A DNA stretch of 64,000 nucleotides from Ottelia alismoides (GCA_037367405.1 JAZKJV010008269.1:248001-312000); one strand, 5' to 3'. Counted from the stretch's first letter, positions 10,789-21,384 are shown. Notes: generated by a model from the sequence alone, not told the origin. Program-made: numbers and translations.

Positions 10789-11601
10789 TCACGATGTTAA
10801 TGTACCATTGGAGTGAGGTAACAGAAAGGATAGCTTCATCTGGAAAGTTCCAGTGGTAGGAATAGTGGCTTGCTCAATAGCTTCTGTCTCAATGATTCTG
10901 TAAAGGTGATTCGCCACCACATTCTTGACTTCAGGTTTTTCACAGTTGTTGAGGTCGAATTCCTGGAGGAGAAGGATCCATCTGATTAGAAACGGTTTGG
11001 CATCCTTCTTGCTTTGTAAGTACCGGATGGTAGAGTGATCTGTATAGACAATTACTTTGGATCCCAGAATATGTGATCTGAACTTTTCCAAAGCAACCAC
11101 TACAATTAGAAGCTCTTTTTCTATCACAGTGTAGTTTCTCTGGGCCTCATCAAGTTTTCTGCTAGTGTAATGAATTGCAAAGGAGACATTCTCTCGCCTT
11201 TTCCCTAAGATAACACCAATTTCATAGTCGGGTGCACCCATCATGATCTCAAATGGTAGAGACCAATCAAGTGACTGCAAGACAGGAGCATGTGTGATTA
11301 GGATTTTTAGATCATTAAAGGCGTGGAGAACATTTTCATCAACCATAAAATCTATCCCATTGCCAAGCAATTCAGTCAAAAGCTTGTTGAAATCTTTTAT
11401 GAATTGTCGGTAGAAATCAACATGCCCTGGGAATGACCGAACTTGTTTCAGATTTGTAGGTGTCTTTAGTTTTGAAATCGCTTCCACCTTGGTTGGGTCA
11501 ACTTCCATGCCATGTTTTGATACAACGTTACCCAGCATGATCCTTAAGTCACCATGAACTTGCTCTTCTCCCACGAGAGCACAAGGTTCACTTCGCAACA
11601 C
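10789..11601 (-). pseudogene. Athila-like gypsy RT C-terminus and RNase H
   Basis: A 270-codon open stretch. The first 100 or so residues are the RT thumb/connection (KTPTNLKQVRSFPGHVDFYR, normally FLGH). RNase H follows, with NYTVIEKELL, GSKVIVYTDHS and AKPFLIRWILLLQEFDL. Two RNase H acidic positions look lost: the usual DASDY is GAPDY, and the final ADHLSR is ANHLYR. The conserved EKELL Glu and YTDHS Asp remain. RNase H would remove the RNA strand during cDNA synthesis. The long open frame with lost catalytic residues marks an old inactive copy. Confidence 0.85.
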
Positions 11602-12190
11602 CTCCTCAGAACTCGATATAAATAATCAATACATTGATAGAATGAATCATTGTAGACCGAGAAATCGACCATGAACATCTCAAGAAAACTGCCCACAATG
11701 TCTGCAAAGACTGCTAGCATACATCATTGAAATGTAGCGGGGATGTTACACAACCCGAACGGCATACATTGGAAAGCGTACATCCCAAAAGGACAGGTGA
11801 ATGTGGTCTTCTCTGGGTCTTCAGGAGCAATTACAACTTTATTATACCCAAAATACCCATCCAAGAAGCAGAAGTATTCCTTTGCGGCTAGTCTCTCGGG
11901 AATCTGGTCAATAAAGGGCAGTGGCAAGTGATCCTTCTTGGTGGCGAGGTTAAGACGTTTGTAATCAACACAGACTTACCAAGAGGTCGGTACTCTGGTA
12001 TGAATCTCCACTCCTTTTTCATTAGTAACAAAGTGATCCCAGACTTCTTAGGCACTACGTGTAGGGGACTCGCCCACTTGCTATCGGAGATGGGATGGAT
12101 GAATTCCGAAGCACACCATTTCTGAATTTCTTTAATAACCTTATCTAGAATTCGCGGGAGGGATTGTTGTTATATTCAAGGTAAATGTGA
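11602..12190 (-). pseudogene. Athila-like gypsy reverse transcriptase
   Basis: Minus-strand RT blocks appear in family order: a WCASEFIHPISDSKW region with VVPKKSG (about 12125-12030, followed by frame breaks), then PLPFIDQIPERLAAKEYFCFLDGYFGYN (11927 onward) with the first catalytic Asp in FLDGYFGYN, then CPFGMYAFQCMPFGL. A stop follows ATFQ at about 11724. The next block, FLEMFMVDFSV, is the catalytic YxDD motif with its first Asp changed to Val (codon at 11667-11669). RT would copy element RNA into cDNA. The stop, the frameshifts and the lost Asp make it inactive. Confidence 0.85.
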
Positions 12191-12785
12191 TGCCAGCAGA
12201 GTGAAGGACTTATCCCATGGAGATCCGAATTTTCCAGTCTATTGCCTTGTGGTTACGTTCAAGAACCTCCATCATATGAGATTCTTGATCTTCGATCAAA
12301 TGAGCATTAATGATGATCGTGTACATGTTTATTTCTCCAGCAAGGAAGGCATACTTCATATTGGAGGGTATGGCTTGAGTTCTGGAGGAGTGGGAACAAC
12401 TCTAGTTGTGACTTCAGCAACAGCTGCAGGTGTAAGCTCTCTCAACTATTGTCGGTCCACCTTTGGCATTTCAGTTTCATCATTCAAGATATCGTACAGA
12501 TCTGCAATGAATTCTTCATTCTCAGACGAGAGGGATGGTTCAACTTCTTCTAATGGTACATCGGTAAAAACATCATCATCAAAGACATCGGACAGTTGGA
12601 CTATACTTTCCTGTCCTTCCTCGGGTGAGAGGAATTCTAGGGTTTCTCTGCTACTCAGAAATAAATTTGTGTCTCTGATCTCTGCTAAAAAGTCACAGTC
12701 CTCAAGACATTGAGATTCGAGCACCTTCAACTCAAACACTGCCTCTTTAGCCTTTGTTTCAGGAATGGTCTCTATCTTTACTTTT
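12191..12785 (-). pseudogene. Gypsy linker between protease and RT
   Basis: Minus-strand frame MFELKVLESQ (12446-12739) is acidic (SPEEGQES, DDDVFTDVPLEEVEPSLSSENEE). It corresponds to the variable acidic linker between protease and RT in Athila-type polyproteins. No catalytic motif. It is in order with its neighbours and broken near 12446. Confidence 0.55.
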
Positions 12786-13260
12786 TCACTGATGGAGCGG
12801 AATATGATCTCTCTAGTGTTGTAGTCGACTACGGCTTCGGCTGTCCTACAGAACGGTCATCCAAGAATGATAGGGGTGTGGAGTATAGGCATGGATGTGT
12901 CCATGTCTAAGACAACAAAATCAACAGGGAACTACATCCCTTAGACAGTGACAACCACATCTTCCAACATACCTCGAGACCGCTTGACTGATTTATCTGT
13001 GAATTGTAGAATCATCTTGGTAGGTTTAAGTGGTCCTAACCCAAATTTGGTGAGTAGTGATGATGGCAACAAGTTGATAGACGACCCACTGTCGAGCAAC
13101 GTGCACTTGAACTCCTAGTTGAATATTGTGCATCTGATTAAAGATGCTCCCTTGTCTTTCTTCTTAGGTGGGAGGTCGATGATGGCATTCACAGTGGTCA
13201 TGGTAAGAATATGCTTCTCACAATTTGAAGTCTTGCATCTATGCATGTGGGTTGATGCTT
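12786..13260 (-). pseudogene. Athila-like gypsy aspartic protease
   Basis: On the minus strand the catalytic LLDSGSSINLLP (Asp codon at 13090-13092) is followed by FGLGPLKPTKMILQFTDKS and later VVLDMD and PIILGWPF, the conserved downstream protease strand of Athila-type elements. At least three in-frame stops interrupt it, near 13115 and around 12930-12945. The protease would cut the gag-pol precursor. Position between gag and RT fits the family order. Confidence 0.8.
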
Positions 13261-13909
13261 TGGTGTACATGCCTCCTTAAATCCTTTCTTCACATAATTT
13301 TTTTCATTGTTTTTTATTTAATTGCAGAAGGAAATGGTATATTTACATCAGAATGAACAGTATGTTGTAAATGTTTGTCCTTATCAGTGTGTACAAGAAG
13401 ATGGCAAAAAGAATCAAAATCATCTACAAACTGTGGAACAAAAAATGGTGCAATCTTGGCTCCTTTGGCTGGACATGGGTTGGTTGCTGTTGTTATGGTT
13501 GGATTTTCCTTCTCGGGCACGGGTTCACCTTGGTTGTTGTTGTCTTTTTGGATTTTTGCATTTTCTTCATTTTTTATGTTTTTTGGCGTAGGTAGTGTTT
13601 CTCCAAAAAAATTGTATTAACCTTGGTGCTGGCCTGGCTGACAACTCGTCGTCGGACGCTTTGCTCTTCCACTTCACTGTCACAGATGGGTGGAGTGTCC
13701 TACCGCTCCTGATATGTACAACATTATATAAAGAGATATTATTTTCACCCAAATCGGGTTGGGCACTGCATGCTACCTACTCCTTGCGATGGAAGTTGTT
13801 TGGATTCGCTTCAACCTGGGTGGAAAGACAGTCTTGGTGGTGTTTGGCCACCTAACACAGAGGAGAGAGTCGTACGCTCCACATAAAGTGGGAGCAATGT
13901 CGCTGAACT
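13261..13909 (-). pseudogene. C-terminal gag remnant of the Athila-like element
   Basis: A minus-strand frame at about 13567-13752 has a HIRSGRTL segment, comparable to the LRSGK motif that ends Athila-type gag before protease. Lysine-rich remnants (KKHKKCKNPK) and short broken frames follow. The stretch 13314-13520 also reads openly (MPEKENPT...), but that part is not recognisable. The rest of gag lies beyond LTR-D at 22517-24330. Confidence 0.5.
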
Positions 13910-13970
13910 GACCCTTCACAAGGCTATGAGTGATCAAAACAACAATCAACCCACACAGTATAAATCAATC

Positions 13971-14114
13971 TGTTGGGAAAAGAGAATGAGTTGTTCTATT
14001 CCATAAGCCCTAGGCTCTCTTATATAGGAGAGTAGCCTATGGGTAAATTACATAAAGAGAATAACAGGAAAAATAAAATAACAAAGAGGTACAGTTATTC
14101 TATATGCGTCAACA
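13971..14114 (-). repeat. 3' LTR of the copia element
   Basis: 144 bp, TGTTGGGAAA to GCGTCAACA. One difference from the other LTR (AATAACAGG here, AATAATAGG at the right copy). Confidence 0.95.
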
Positions 14115-14125
14115 CTCCCCCTCAA
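14115..14125 (-). promoter_or_regulatory. Polypurine tract of the copia element
   Basis: Minus strand TTGAGGGGGAG directly adjoins the 3' LTR, the expected primer site for plus-strand cDNA. Confidence 0.85.
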
Positions 14126-14181
14126 GATGGAGCATAGATATCAATCATGCTCAGCTTGGACGCACACTTCTGGAATGGGCC

Positions 14182-14985
14182 TCAAAGTAATGCCTTGGTG
14201 AAAATATCAGCAGTCTGATTCTCTGATGTGACGTGAGATGTAGCAATGAACCCCTTCTGAATCATGTCACGTATGTAGTGACAGTCGACCTCAATGTGCT
14301 TGGTCCTCTCATGAAAGGCTGGGTTATTTGCAATGAACAAGGCGGCCTGATTGTCACATTCCAACATCATAGGAAGAGGTATATCAAGACATAGATCTGC
14401 AAGTAAGGATTTCACCCACATCATTTCTGTGCTAGCCTGGGCCATAGCCCTGTATTCGGATTCAGCATTGGATCTAGCTACCACTATCTGTTTCTTGCTC
14501 TTCCACGAAACTAGAGCATCTCCAACATAGACTGCAAATCCTGATGTGGACTTCCTGTCCTTGGGGCATCCTGCATAGTCTGCATCCGCGCATGCCATGA
14601 TAGAGACCTCCTTTCCTTTCTTAAATAGCAAGCCTGCACCTGGAGATGATTTTAAATATCTCAGAATCATGTGTATTGCATCCATATGGGCCTGACGTGG
14701 TTGCTCCATGAACTGGCTCACACGACTCACTGCAAATGATATATCAGATCTAGTGATCGTGACATACAGTAGTTTGCCTACCAGTTCTCTATACCTTCTC
14801 TTATCCACCTCTTCTGTGTCGTCATCATACAGCTTCATGCTAGGATCCATTGGTGTCGTAGCAGGTCGACACCCTAGCATACCTGTCTCACTCAGTAGAT
14901 CTGTAACATACTTCCTCTGTGACATGACTAATCCATATGGATTTCTAGCAAACTCCAGCCCCAGAAAATATCTAAGGACTCCCAA
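14182..14985 (-). pseudogene. Copia RT C-terminus and RNase H segment
   Basis: A 267-codon open stretch that begins with LRYFLGLEF, the RT C-terminal end. RNase H follows with ADADYAGC, RKSTSGFAVYVG, VARSNAESEYRA, LECDNQAAL, NPAFHERTKHIEVDCHYIRD and ENQTADIFTKALL. Acidic RNase H residues appear intact. It is in a different frame from the upstream RT (14928-15875), so a one- or two-base indel near 15010 separates them. The listed start is only where the open frame begins; in the intact polyprotein it would be continuous with RT. It ends shortly before the purine tract. Confidence 0.92.
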
Positions 14986-15875
14986 GTCCTTGGTGACAAA
15001 CTCGGTCCCAGCCTTTCCTTTGCCTGCTTAATGCCCTGGTCATCATCACCTGTAATCAAGATATCATCAACATAAACCATGATTACAATGATACCTCTAG
15101 CCGTCTTTTGTACAAACAAGGAATGATCAACATTGGAGCGTTTATATCCTTGTTTCTCAAAGAGATCTGATAGCTTCTGAAACCATGCTCTGGGGCTCTG
15201 CCTAAGGCCATAGATGGCCTTATGTAATCTGCAAACCTTGGAACACTCCCCCTCAACAGCAAAACCAGGTGGCTGTTGCATATAGACTTCCTCCTGCAAG
15301 TCGCCATACAGAAATGCATTCTTCACGTCCAGTTGATAAAGTGGCCAGTCTCTAGCAACTGCAACTGATAACAGGATCCGTAGAGTGGAATGACGCGACA
15401 CAGGGGAGAATGTGTCAAGGTAGTCTACCCCATATGTCTGTGTGAAGCCCCTTGCAACCAGGCGTGCCTTGTACCTGTCAATGGAACCATCGGCATTGTG
15501 CTTCACTGTAAACACCCATTTGCAACTCACCGGGCTGACATCTGGAGGTGTAGGAATCAAACTCCAGGTTCCTCTGGACTGAAGTGCCGCCATTTCTTCT
15601 TCCATTGCTAGCTGCCATCTAGCATCTTGCAAAGCATCATGATGATTCCGTGGAATGTCTGTAGCTGAAAGTGCCAATGCAAACTTCCTGAAGTCTCCAG
15701 ATAGCCTCTCAAAAGACACAGCTGCTGATAATGGATATTTGGCACAGCTTCTCTTTGGCTTGCGTAGAGCAATTGGAACATCCAGATCATCTGTGTTCTC
15801 ACCATGCTCCTGTAATACATCATGCTGAGAAATGTCGTCAGATCCGTTAACATTAATATTTTCATTACATACCAT
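14928..15875 (-). pseudogene. Copia reverse transcriptase segment
   Basis: A 315-codon stretch with a linker (about 1-85) followed by RT: CKWVFTVKHNADGSIDRYKARLVARG at 118-143, YQLDVKNAFLYGDL with catalytic Asp183, PPGF, CRLHKAIYGLRQSPRAW and the catalytic YVDD at 268-271. All RT catalytic acids are present. It shares a frame with the upstream integrase segment, from which one TAA (16002-16004) divides it. It runs into another frame after KERL near 15010. The first Met is internal to the polyprotein, not a true start. Confidence 0.92.
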
Positions 15876-16001
15876 AGGCGAGCTAGTTGACGGGTCAGAA
15901 CCATGAGCTGGAGGAGGCCTGCGGGTGTAATGGAATGGTAGCGGGGATACTAGCGGTGGCGGTGGTGGTGGCGGTGGCGGTGGTGGTGACGGTGTTGTTG
16001 T

Positions 16002-17612
16002 TTATGGCAATGGTGGTGGTGGTACCATGAATACGGCATCAAGAGATATAGGTGGTAGCTGCATGTTTCCAGATTCTGAAAAGTACATAACAGATTCAAA
16101 AAATGTAACATCTGCACTGATCATATACCGCCGACGCACAGGATCAAAACACTTGTACCCCTTTTGAGTTCTGGAGTACCCCACAAAGACGCACTTGACA
16201 GCCCTAGGACAGAGCTTGTCAGTACCAGCCGACAACTGATGGACAAATGCGACTGACCCAAACACACGAGGGGTAAGAATGAACAAATCCTTGTCAGGGT
16301 AAATGAGTGAAAAAGGAATCTGTTCATTCAAGACAGACGAAGGCATACGGTTGATTAGGTAACATGCAGTAAGGACTACATCACCCCAGTAGGAGTACGG
16401 AACATGACTCTGAATAAGAAGTGACCTTGTGACATCAAGAAGATGACGGTGTTTTCTTTCAGCAACCCCATTCTGTTGAGACGTATGAGCACAAGATGTT
16501 TGGTGAATAATTCCTTTTGAGGAGTAGTAATTGGCTAGAATGTTGGTGCACAACTCTAAGGCATTATCACTTCTCACAATCTTGACAGATGTGGAAAAAG
16601 CATTTTGAATTTCATTAAGAAAGTGGATAATAATATTTCCTGCTTCAGATTTATTTTTCATTAGAAAGACCCATGACGCTCTAGAGAAATCATCCACAAA
16701 TACAATATAGAACATGTGTCCCTGATGATCGGGAACACGACTCGGACCCCAGACATCGACATGAAACAACTCAAACTTGGAGTTACTACTCCGACCTTGA
16801 TTACTGGGAAAAGACGACCTGTGATGCTTTCCCAACTGACATGCCTCACACTGGATAGGTGTGTGAGAGAGACCATAGGGTAGAACTAGACGCAACTTCT
16901 GAAGCGGTAAATGACCAAAACGCAGATGCCACAGGAGAGGAGATACTTGTCCAACAGGAGAAGATGTGGTTCCGGCAAATGGGGTCTGGTTCAGACGGTA
17001 AAGGCCTCCTTGCTCATAGCCATGACCAATCACGTTGCCCGTACGGATGTCCTGAAAAATCAAAGAAGATGAATCAAAAATAGCTTGACAATGGAGATCC
17101 TTCGTAATCTGACTAATTGACAACAGATTCATAGAAAAATGCGATGCATGTAGGACATTCTTAAGCTGCATAGAAGGTGTCAATCTAATCTCCCCCTGAC
17201 CAGTGATAGGGGAATGCGTGCCATTAGCAATCACTACTGTCCGTCCTGGAGGGATCTGAGTGTATCCTGTAAGTAGACTCTGGTCGCCACATAAATGATG
17301 TGTAGCACCCGAGTCCATGATCCATGGCAGTATATCAGATCTACTACTGTGGAGTGCAAGTGTACTACCTGAAGTACTAGTAGATGCAGAGGCAGAGGCA
17401 GAGGCAGCAGCATCAGTATGACTCTCTGTAGTCGGTGCTGGACCAGATGGTGGTATGATGCCCCTGAGGCGAGCAACTAGATCATCAAATCGTTGATCCA
17501 GGGTAGCAGCAGATGGGGGCTCTATCTGCTCAGCGGCTCGTGCAGATGCAGGGAATCCATGCTTCGAATAGCATGTGTCTTCATTGTGCCCGACTCGGTG
17601 AAATATGTGCAT
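16002..17612 (-). pseudogene. Copia zinc-knuckle end, protease and integrase segment
   Basis: A 536-codon stretch. Residues 5-19 hold the second half of a CCHC zinc knuckle (HRVGHNEDTCYSKHG). The protease is at 97-108 with catalytic DSG at 100-102. The integrase zinc-binding region is at 228-262 (LWHLRFGH...CEACQLGKHH), and the catalytic acids are Asp286 (HVDVWGP), Asp349 (RSDNALE) and Glu385 (NGVAERKHR). A proline-rich tail ends at a TAA (16002-16004), beyond which the frame runs on as a proline-rich linker into RT, so this is a nonsense change. The gag frame lies upstream in another frame. Confidence 0.93.
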
Positions 17613-18340
17613 GTTGGCCTGGTGCGGCCACCCCTTCCACGAGGAGTACGTCCACGGCCCTGGTGATGAAAACCGTGGCCTCTGTTGGCCGCCATGGCTG
17701 AGGAATTCTGACTCGCAGCTGCTGAAGGCACTGTGATCCTACTCAATCTGTGAAAAGCTTCCTCCATGGGAGGAATAGTCGAGTCCGCCAAAATCTGAGA
17801 ACGTGTTGCCTCATACTCTGGATCAAGTGCAGCGAGAAACACACCCACCATAGTAGCATTCCTGTATGTCTTCTGCTGCTCTGGCGTAGCTGTCAAGGGC
17901 ATGAAGCTATATAGCTTCTCAAACATCCCTCTCAGTGATGTATAGAGAGAATGTAGAGGGCGACCATTCTGCTTGATGGTGAAGATATCATGCTGGAGTT
18001 GCAGAATCTTTGTCTCGTTCTTTGCCTGGGAATATGTGGCCGCCAGAATGTCCCACATATCCTTCGCTGTGGGTTGATGGAGGATATCATTGGCAATCTC
18101 AATTGCCAACGTGCCAGATAGCCAGACCTTGGCGTATGCGTCATCAGACTCCCAGGAGGCATAGGTTCCAGTCTTCTCAGCAGGCTCTGATTCGGTAAGA
18201 ATATGCTTCTTACCTGTAGACTTCATCATGCTCATGAACTGCATTGCCCACAGTTCATAGTTTGTACCGTCCATCTTGACAATAGGCGCTGGACCACGGA
18301 ATGCGCCAATAGATGGGATATCTGCCTTGCTCTCTGACAT
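17522..18340 (-). pseudogene. Copia gag (UBN2-type), frameshifted at zinc knuckle
   Basis: A 272-codon frame starting MSESKADIPSIG, a good true start because it follows the leader and primer site. It has the copia gag core (MDGTNYELWAMQFMS, LSGTLAIEIANDI, AKDMWDILAATYSQ, LQLQHDIFTIKQNG) and a basic glycine/arginine-rich tail (RGRTPRGRGGRTRP). The first Cys of the zinc knuckle is in this frame. The rest of the knuckle continues in the next frame (see 16002-17612), so an indel at about 17599-17604 breaks gag-pol. The last 22 or so codons here are out-of-frame read-through. Gag would form the cytoplasmic particle that packages element RNA. Confidence 0.92.
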
Positions 18341-18890
18341 ATTGAAAAATAAAGACTGGAACGATTGACAAATGATATGTTTTGTCTACAATACCATTGA
18401 TGGGGGTAGTTGCATGTGTAGACTTCAAGCAACTATCCCCATGAAGATGTTTATGCTAAGACCTACACGCACACAGGAGTTGCGCACAGGCCGCACAGGA
18501 GATGCGCTGGGAGGCAAAGGTGACGCACTGGAGCACACGGCTGAGGCGCGCAGGGGCTGCGCACAGCGCACAGCGCACGGCTGATGCGCGCAGGGGCTGC
18601 GCACAGCGCGCAAGTGCTGCACAGGGGATGCGCACGGCGCGCTAGGGCTGCGCAAGGGGCTGCGCGCGCAGGGGCTGCGCACAGCGCGCAAGTGCTGCGC
18701 AGGAGTTGCGCGTGGCACGCTAGGGCTGCGCAGGGGATGCGCAGATGATGCACAATGGCGGCGTTGGAGGCGCGCACGGCAGGGGGCGGCGGCGTTGGAG
18801 GTGCGCCGATCGAGAGAGAGAGAGAGAAGAAGAGGGCCGGCGGGTGGGGTGTTAGGGTTAGGGTTTCGAGAACTCCGGTCTAGGACCGCT
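18341..18890 (-). other. Copia 5' leader with CpG-rich tandem repeats
   Basis: Between primer site and gag. Most of 18470-18800 is GC-rich and built from repeated GGGGCTGCGCA / CAGCGCGCAAG-type phrases (palindromic TGCGCA core), quite unlike the rest of the element. A GA-run (18811-18830) and a telo-box follow. ORFs here on both strands (for example 18425-18718) are Ala/Cys/Pro-rich and look like artefacts of composition. Confidence 0.8.
18849..18866 (-). promoter_or_regulatory. Telo-box-like motif in copia leader
   Basis: Minus strand AAACCCTAACCCTAA, two overlapping copies of the plant telo-box (AAACCCTAA), about 25 bp from the primer site. In plants this motif is found near transcription starts of ribosomal and cell-cycle genes; here its role is inference. 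Confidence 0.6.
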
Positions 18891-18902
18891 GCTCTGATAC
18901 CA
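18891..18902 (-). promoter_or_regulatory. Primer binding site for initiator Met-tRNA
   Basis: Minus strand TGGTATCAGAGC directly follows the 5' LTR, the standard plant copia primer site. Confidence 0.95.
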
Positions 18903-19046
18903 TGTTGGGAAAAGAGAATGAGTTGTTCTATTCCATAAGCCCTAGGCTCTCTTATATAGGAGAGTAGCCTATGGGTAAATTACATAAAGAGAATAATAGG
19001 AAAAATAAAATAACAAAGAGGTACAGTTATTCTATATGCGTCAACA
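18903..19046 (-). repeat. 5' LTR of the copia element
   Basis: 144 bp, one mismatch to 13971-14114; followed by the CAATC target duplication. Confidence 0.95.
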
Positions 19047-20191
19047 CAATCAATGAAGAAGAAGGTATGAATCAAAATTTATTATAAACCCTACAAAAAT
19101 AACCATATAGTGACAAGCAGAGTAGGGTGTCGAACACAGGGAACACACGATGTAACACTTAATATTATTTATAAATAAATAATGAATAAATAATATAGGT
19201 ATGTATATATACAACTATGAACACTATTAGCCCAAAGAATGTGGGTTTTTAATTTTATATTTAGTCATAATAATCTTTTTATTTTTATTTATATATATAT
19301 ATTTTTAAATTGATTTTTAGTTTTTATTTTTTATATTTTTAGAATTTTTAATTTCTTTTTCTTTTAAAAATATAATATAAGATATATATATATAGGACAA
19401 TATATATAATATAGGCTAATGTAAGTATAAATATTAATAAAAATACTCAAATTACAGAAAATAGATTCTTTTAGTTTTACAATTTTTTTATTTTTTGTGA
19501 TTTTTTTATAAATTTTGTTAATCATTTCATATTTTCAAAGATAAAAAATCCCAAAATAGGGAATTAATAATAGGTCGAAATTAAATGAAGAAGAAAAATA
19601 TCAAATTAAGTCCAAAATTTTTCAAATCAATTTTAATAGATAGATAATGATATAGAGAAAATTATGAATCAGATATCAATATTTTTGAAATTTTTGAGAA
19701 TTTTTTGTATATTTTTATAAAGTATTTTGGGGCTTTTTTATTTTTAAGGGTTTTCTTTTTCCCTTTTATAGATTTTTGGATTGGAGACTCTAAATACTTA
19801 AATAGACAAAATATATTTTTGGAGGGTCAAAACTTTTTTTATATTTTTAGGGGTTTTATACTGCAAACAGGATGAAATTGAGCTCCTTTTGATTTTTTAA
19901 TAAATACTAAAAACTCCTAGATTGCAAAAATAAAATTATGGCATGGAAGTGAGTAAAATCATAAATGTACATCTTATTTTTGGTGATTTTTGTATCACAA
20001 ATGATATATTTAATAAATAGATCAAATCAACAGAAATACAAGTCCTAGAAAGGGCATAAATGCAATTAAAAATAAACTTGAGGTGCAAATGAAAATATCC
20101 CACATTTTTTTGAACTGGACATGAATGTTTCAGGACTTAAGCGAAATACATAAACCCGTGAGGGTGTTCACGTAATTTTTTACAGCATAAA

Positions 20192-20209
20192 ACGTGTGCA
20201 TGCACGTGA
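20192..20209. promoter_or_regulatory. ACGTG palindrome at left edge of LTR-D GC island
   Basis: ACGTGTGCATGCACGTGA has inverted ACGTG cores around TGCATGCA. It marks the left side of a GC-richer island reaching to about 21360. Confidence 0.45.
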
Positions 20210-21116
20210 CTCTAATAGGGACTAAATTGCAATATTCGAAAGGTTCTAGGGTTTACGTGCAATATTCGCAAGGTTCTAGGGATTAATGCTGGCAAGGGCT
20301 CTTGATCCGACGGTGTTCGAGGGTCGTGGAAGAACACCCAAGTACACCATCTGGGTGTTGCTTTAATCGATGAATCCAAGCATCTCCGAGCTTCGTTCTC
20401 CTCGCTGGTGATTGGAAAAGGTTGTCGGTATGCCTCCTCCCACGTCAATGTCCTCAGGTGCGCTCGAGGGGGCTCAGAGACCCCAGATGGCCCCAGGTGA
20501 CCTGGAGCTTCTTCCAGGTACTTCGATTGCTCCAGAAGGCATGTTTGTGACCTAGACCTGTGCCAAAAAATGAGGTGGCTCAAGGCGATGATTCTCGGCC
20601 AAAAAGGGCAGTGGGGAGCTACGTCGATGAACGGTGGTGGTGAGCTCCGTCGAAGTGGCGGAGGAGGAGGTCGAAGTCCTTCAATTTGGGCAAAATCGAA
20701 GAGTCTTTTGCGGGCGGATTGTGGAGAAAGCGTGAGGAAAGGAGGGTGAAGTGAAAACGGGTCGAATCACGAGCGAAATTACGGTGATTTAGACCTGGAG
20801 CTTGAGCTCCATGTCAGCAAAGATCTGGCTTCTAAGCTACTTCTATCGAATCAAACTTAAAACTAACTACTAAATAGATATCCAGGCTATGGATATTACC
20901 TATAATAACAGGGAAAAGAGGCTAAACCAGCTGGGAAAACCAGGAGCAAAACCTACCGGAGCAGCTTCGGCAATGGGTGGATGCACCTCTCAGGACGTCC
21001 TCCTCGCAGCAAACCCACACTTGGAGCTTCATGTCAGCAAGCTGGAGGTGTGTAAAGGGAATTGAGGGGCTAAAACATGCCAAAGAGTGACCGAAAAGCA
21101 AAAGGAGATTTGTGAG

Positions 21117-21128
21117 GTTTATTTATAG
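21117..21128 (-). promoter_or_regulatory. Candidate TATA box of LTR-D
   Basis: Minus strand CTATAAATAAAC, about 230 bp downstream of the palindrome at 21361-21384 in the element's sense. Confidence 0.45.
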
Positions 21129-21332
21129 ACTGTTTTTGAATGAGTTTTGAGGGGTTTTGCATGAGATCGATCGGAAGTTGGTCGGGATTCTAGGAAGGAT
21201 GTGGATGAAGGAAGATATGGCTACAGGAAGATGGAAGCCTCAAGGGCAACAGATGAAGAATGGAGGTGCGATAAATCGGTAAAGTAGGCATGCTCATGAC
21301 TTATGAAAGAAGTCAAAGGGGATGAGGTACAA

Positions 21333-21384
21333 TTGACCGAGGTCAACGAATGGAGATGCATGGTTGGTCCACGTGGACCAACCA
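21333..21384. promoter_or_regulatory. W-box pair and 24-bp perfect palindrome in LTR-D
   Basis: TTGACC and GGTCAA (21333-21346) are followed by a perfect 24-bp palindrome at 21361-21384 with arms TGGTTGGTCCAC and a central CCACGTGG. It occupies the place of the conserved W-box/ACGT block of LTR-A, LTR-B and LTR-F. Confidence 0.55.

Larger units (their letters stand above)
13971..19046 (-). mobile_element. Ale/Retrofit-type Ty1/copia retrotransposon, near-complete
   Basis: Full LTR-to-LTR structure on the minus strand: 5' LTR 18903-19046, initiator-Met-tRNA primer site 18891-18902, GC-rich leader, gag, protease-integrase, RT, RNase H, purine tract 14115-14125, 3' LTR 13971-14114. The target duplication CAATC is perfect (13966-13970 and 19047-19051). 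The two 144-bp LTRs differ at one position, so insertion is recent. Short LTRs, about 5 kb length and a UBN2-type gag suggest the Ale/Retrofit lineage. Three lesions break the polyprotein (near 17600, at 16002-16004, near 15010), so this copy cannot move on its own. Confidence 0.95.

Noticed and set aside
13322..13620. Three overlapping plus-strand ORFs (74-89 codons)
   Set aside because: They are opposite to gypsy gag-pol remnants, have shifted frames of the same bases, and carry no motif.
17595..17610. Programmed frameshift between copia gag and pol
   Set aside because: The shift falls inside the zinc knuckle, which would split the motif; plant copia elements usually have one continuous frame. 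An ordinary indel is simpler.
18425..18777. Ala/Cys/Pro-rich ORFs opposite the copia leader
   Set aside because: Product of the GC-rich repeat in the untranslated leader.
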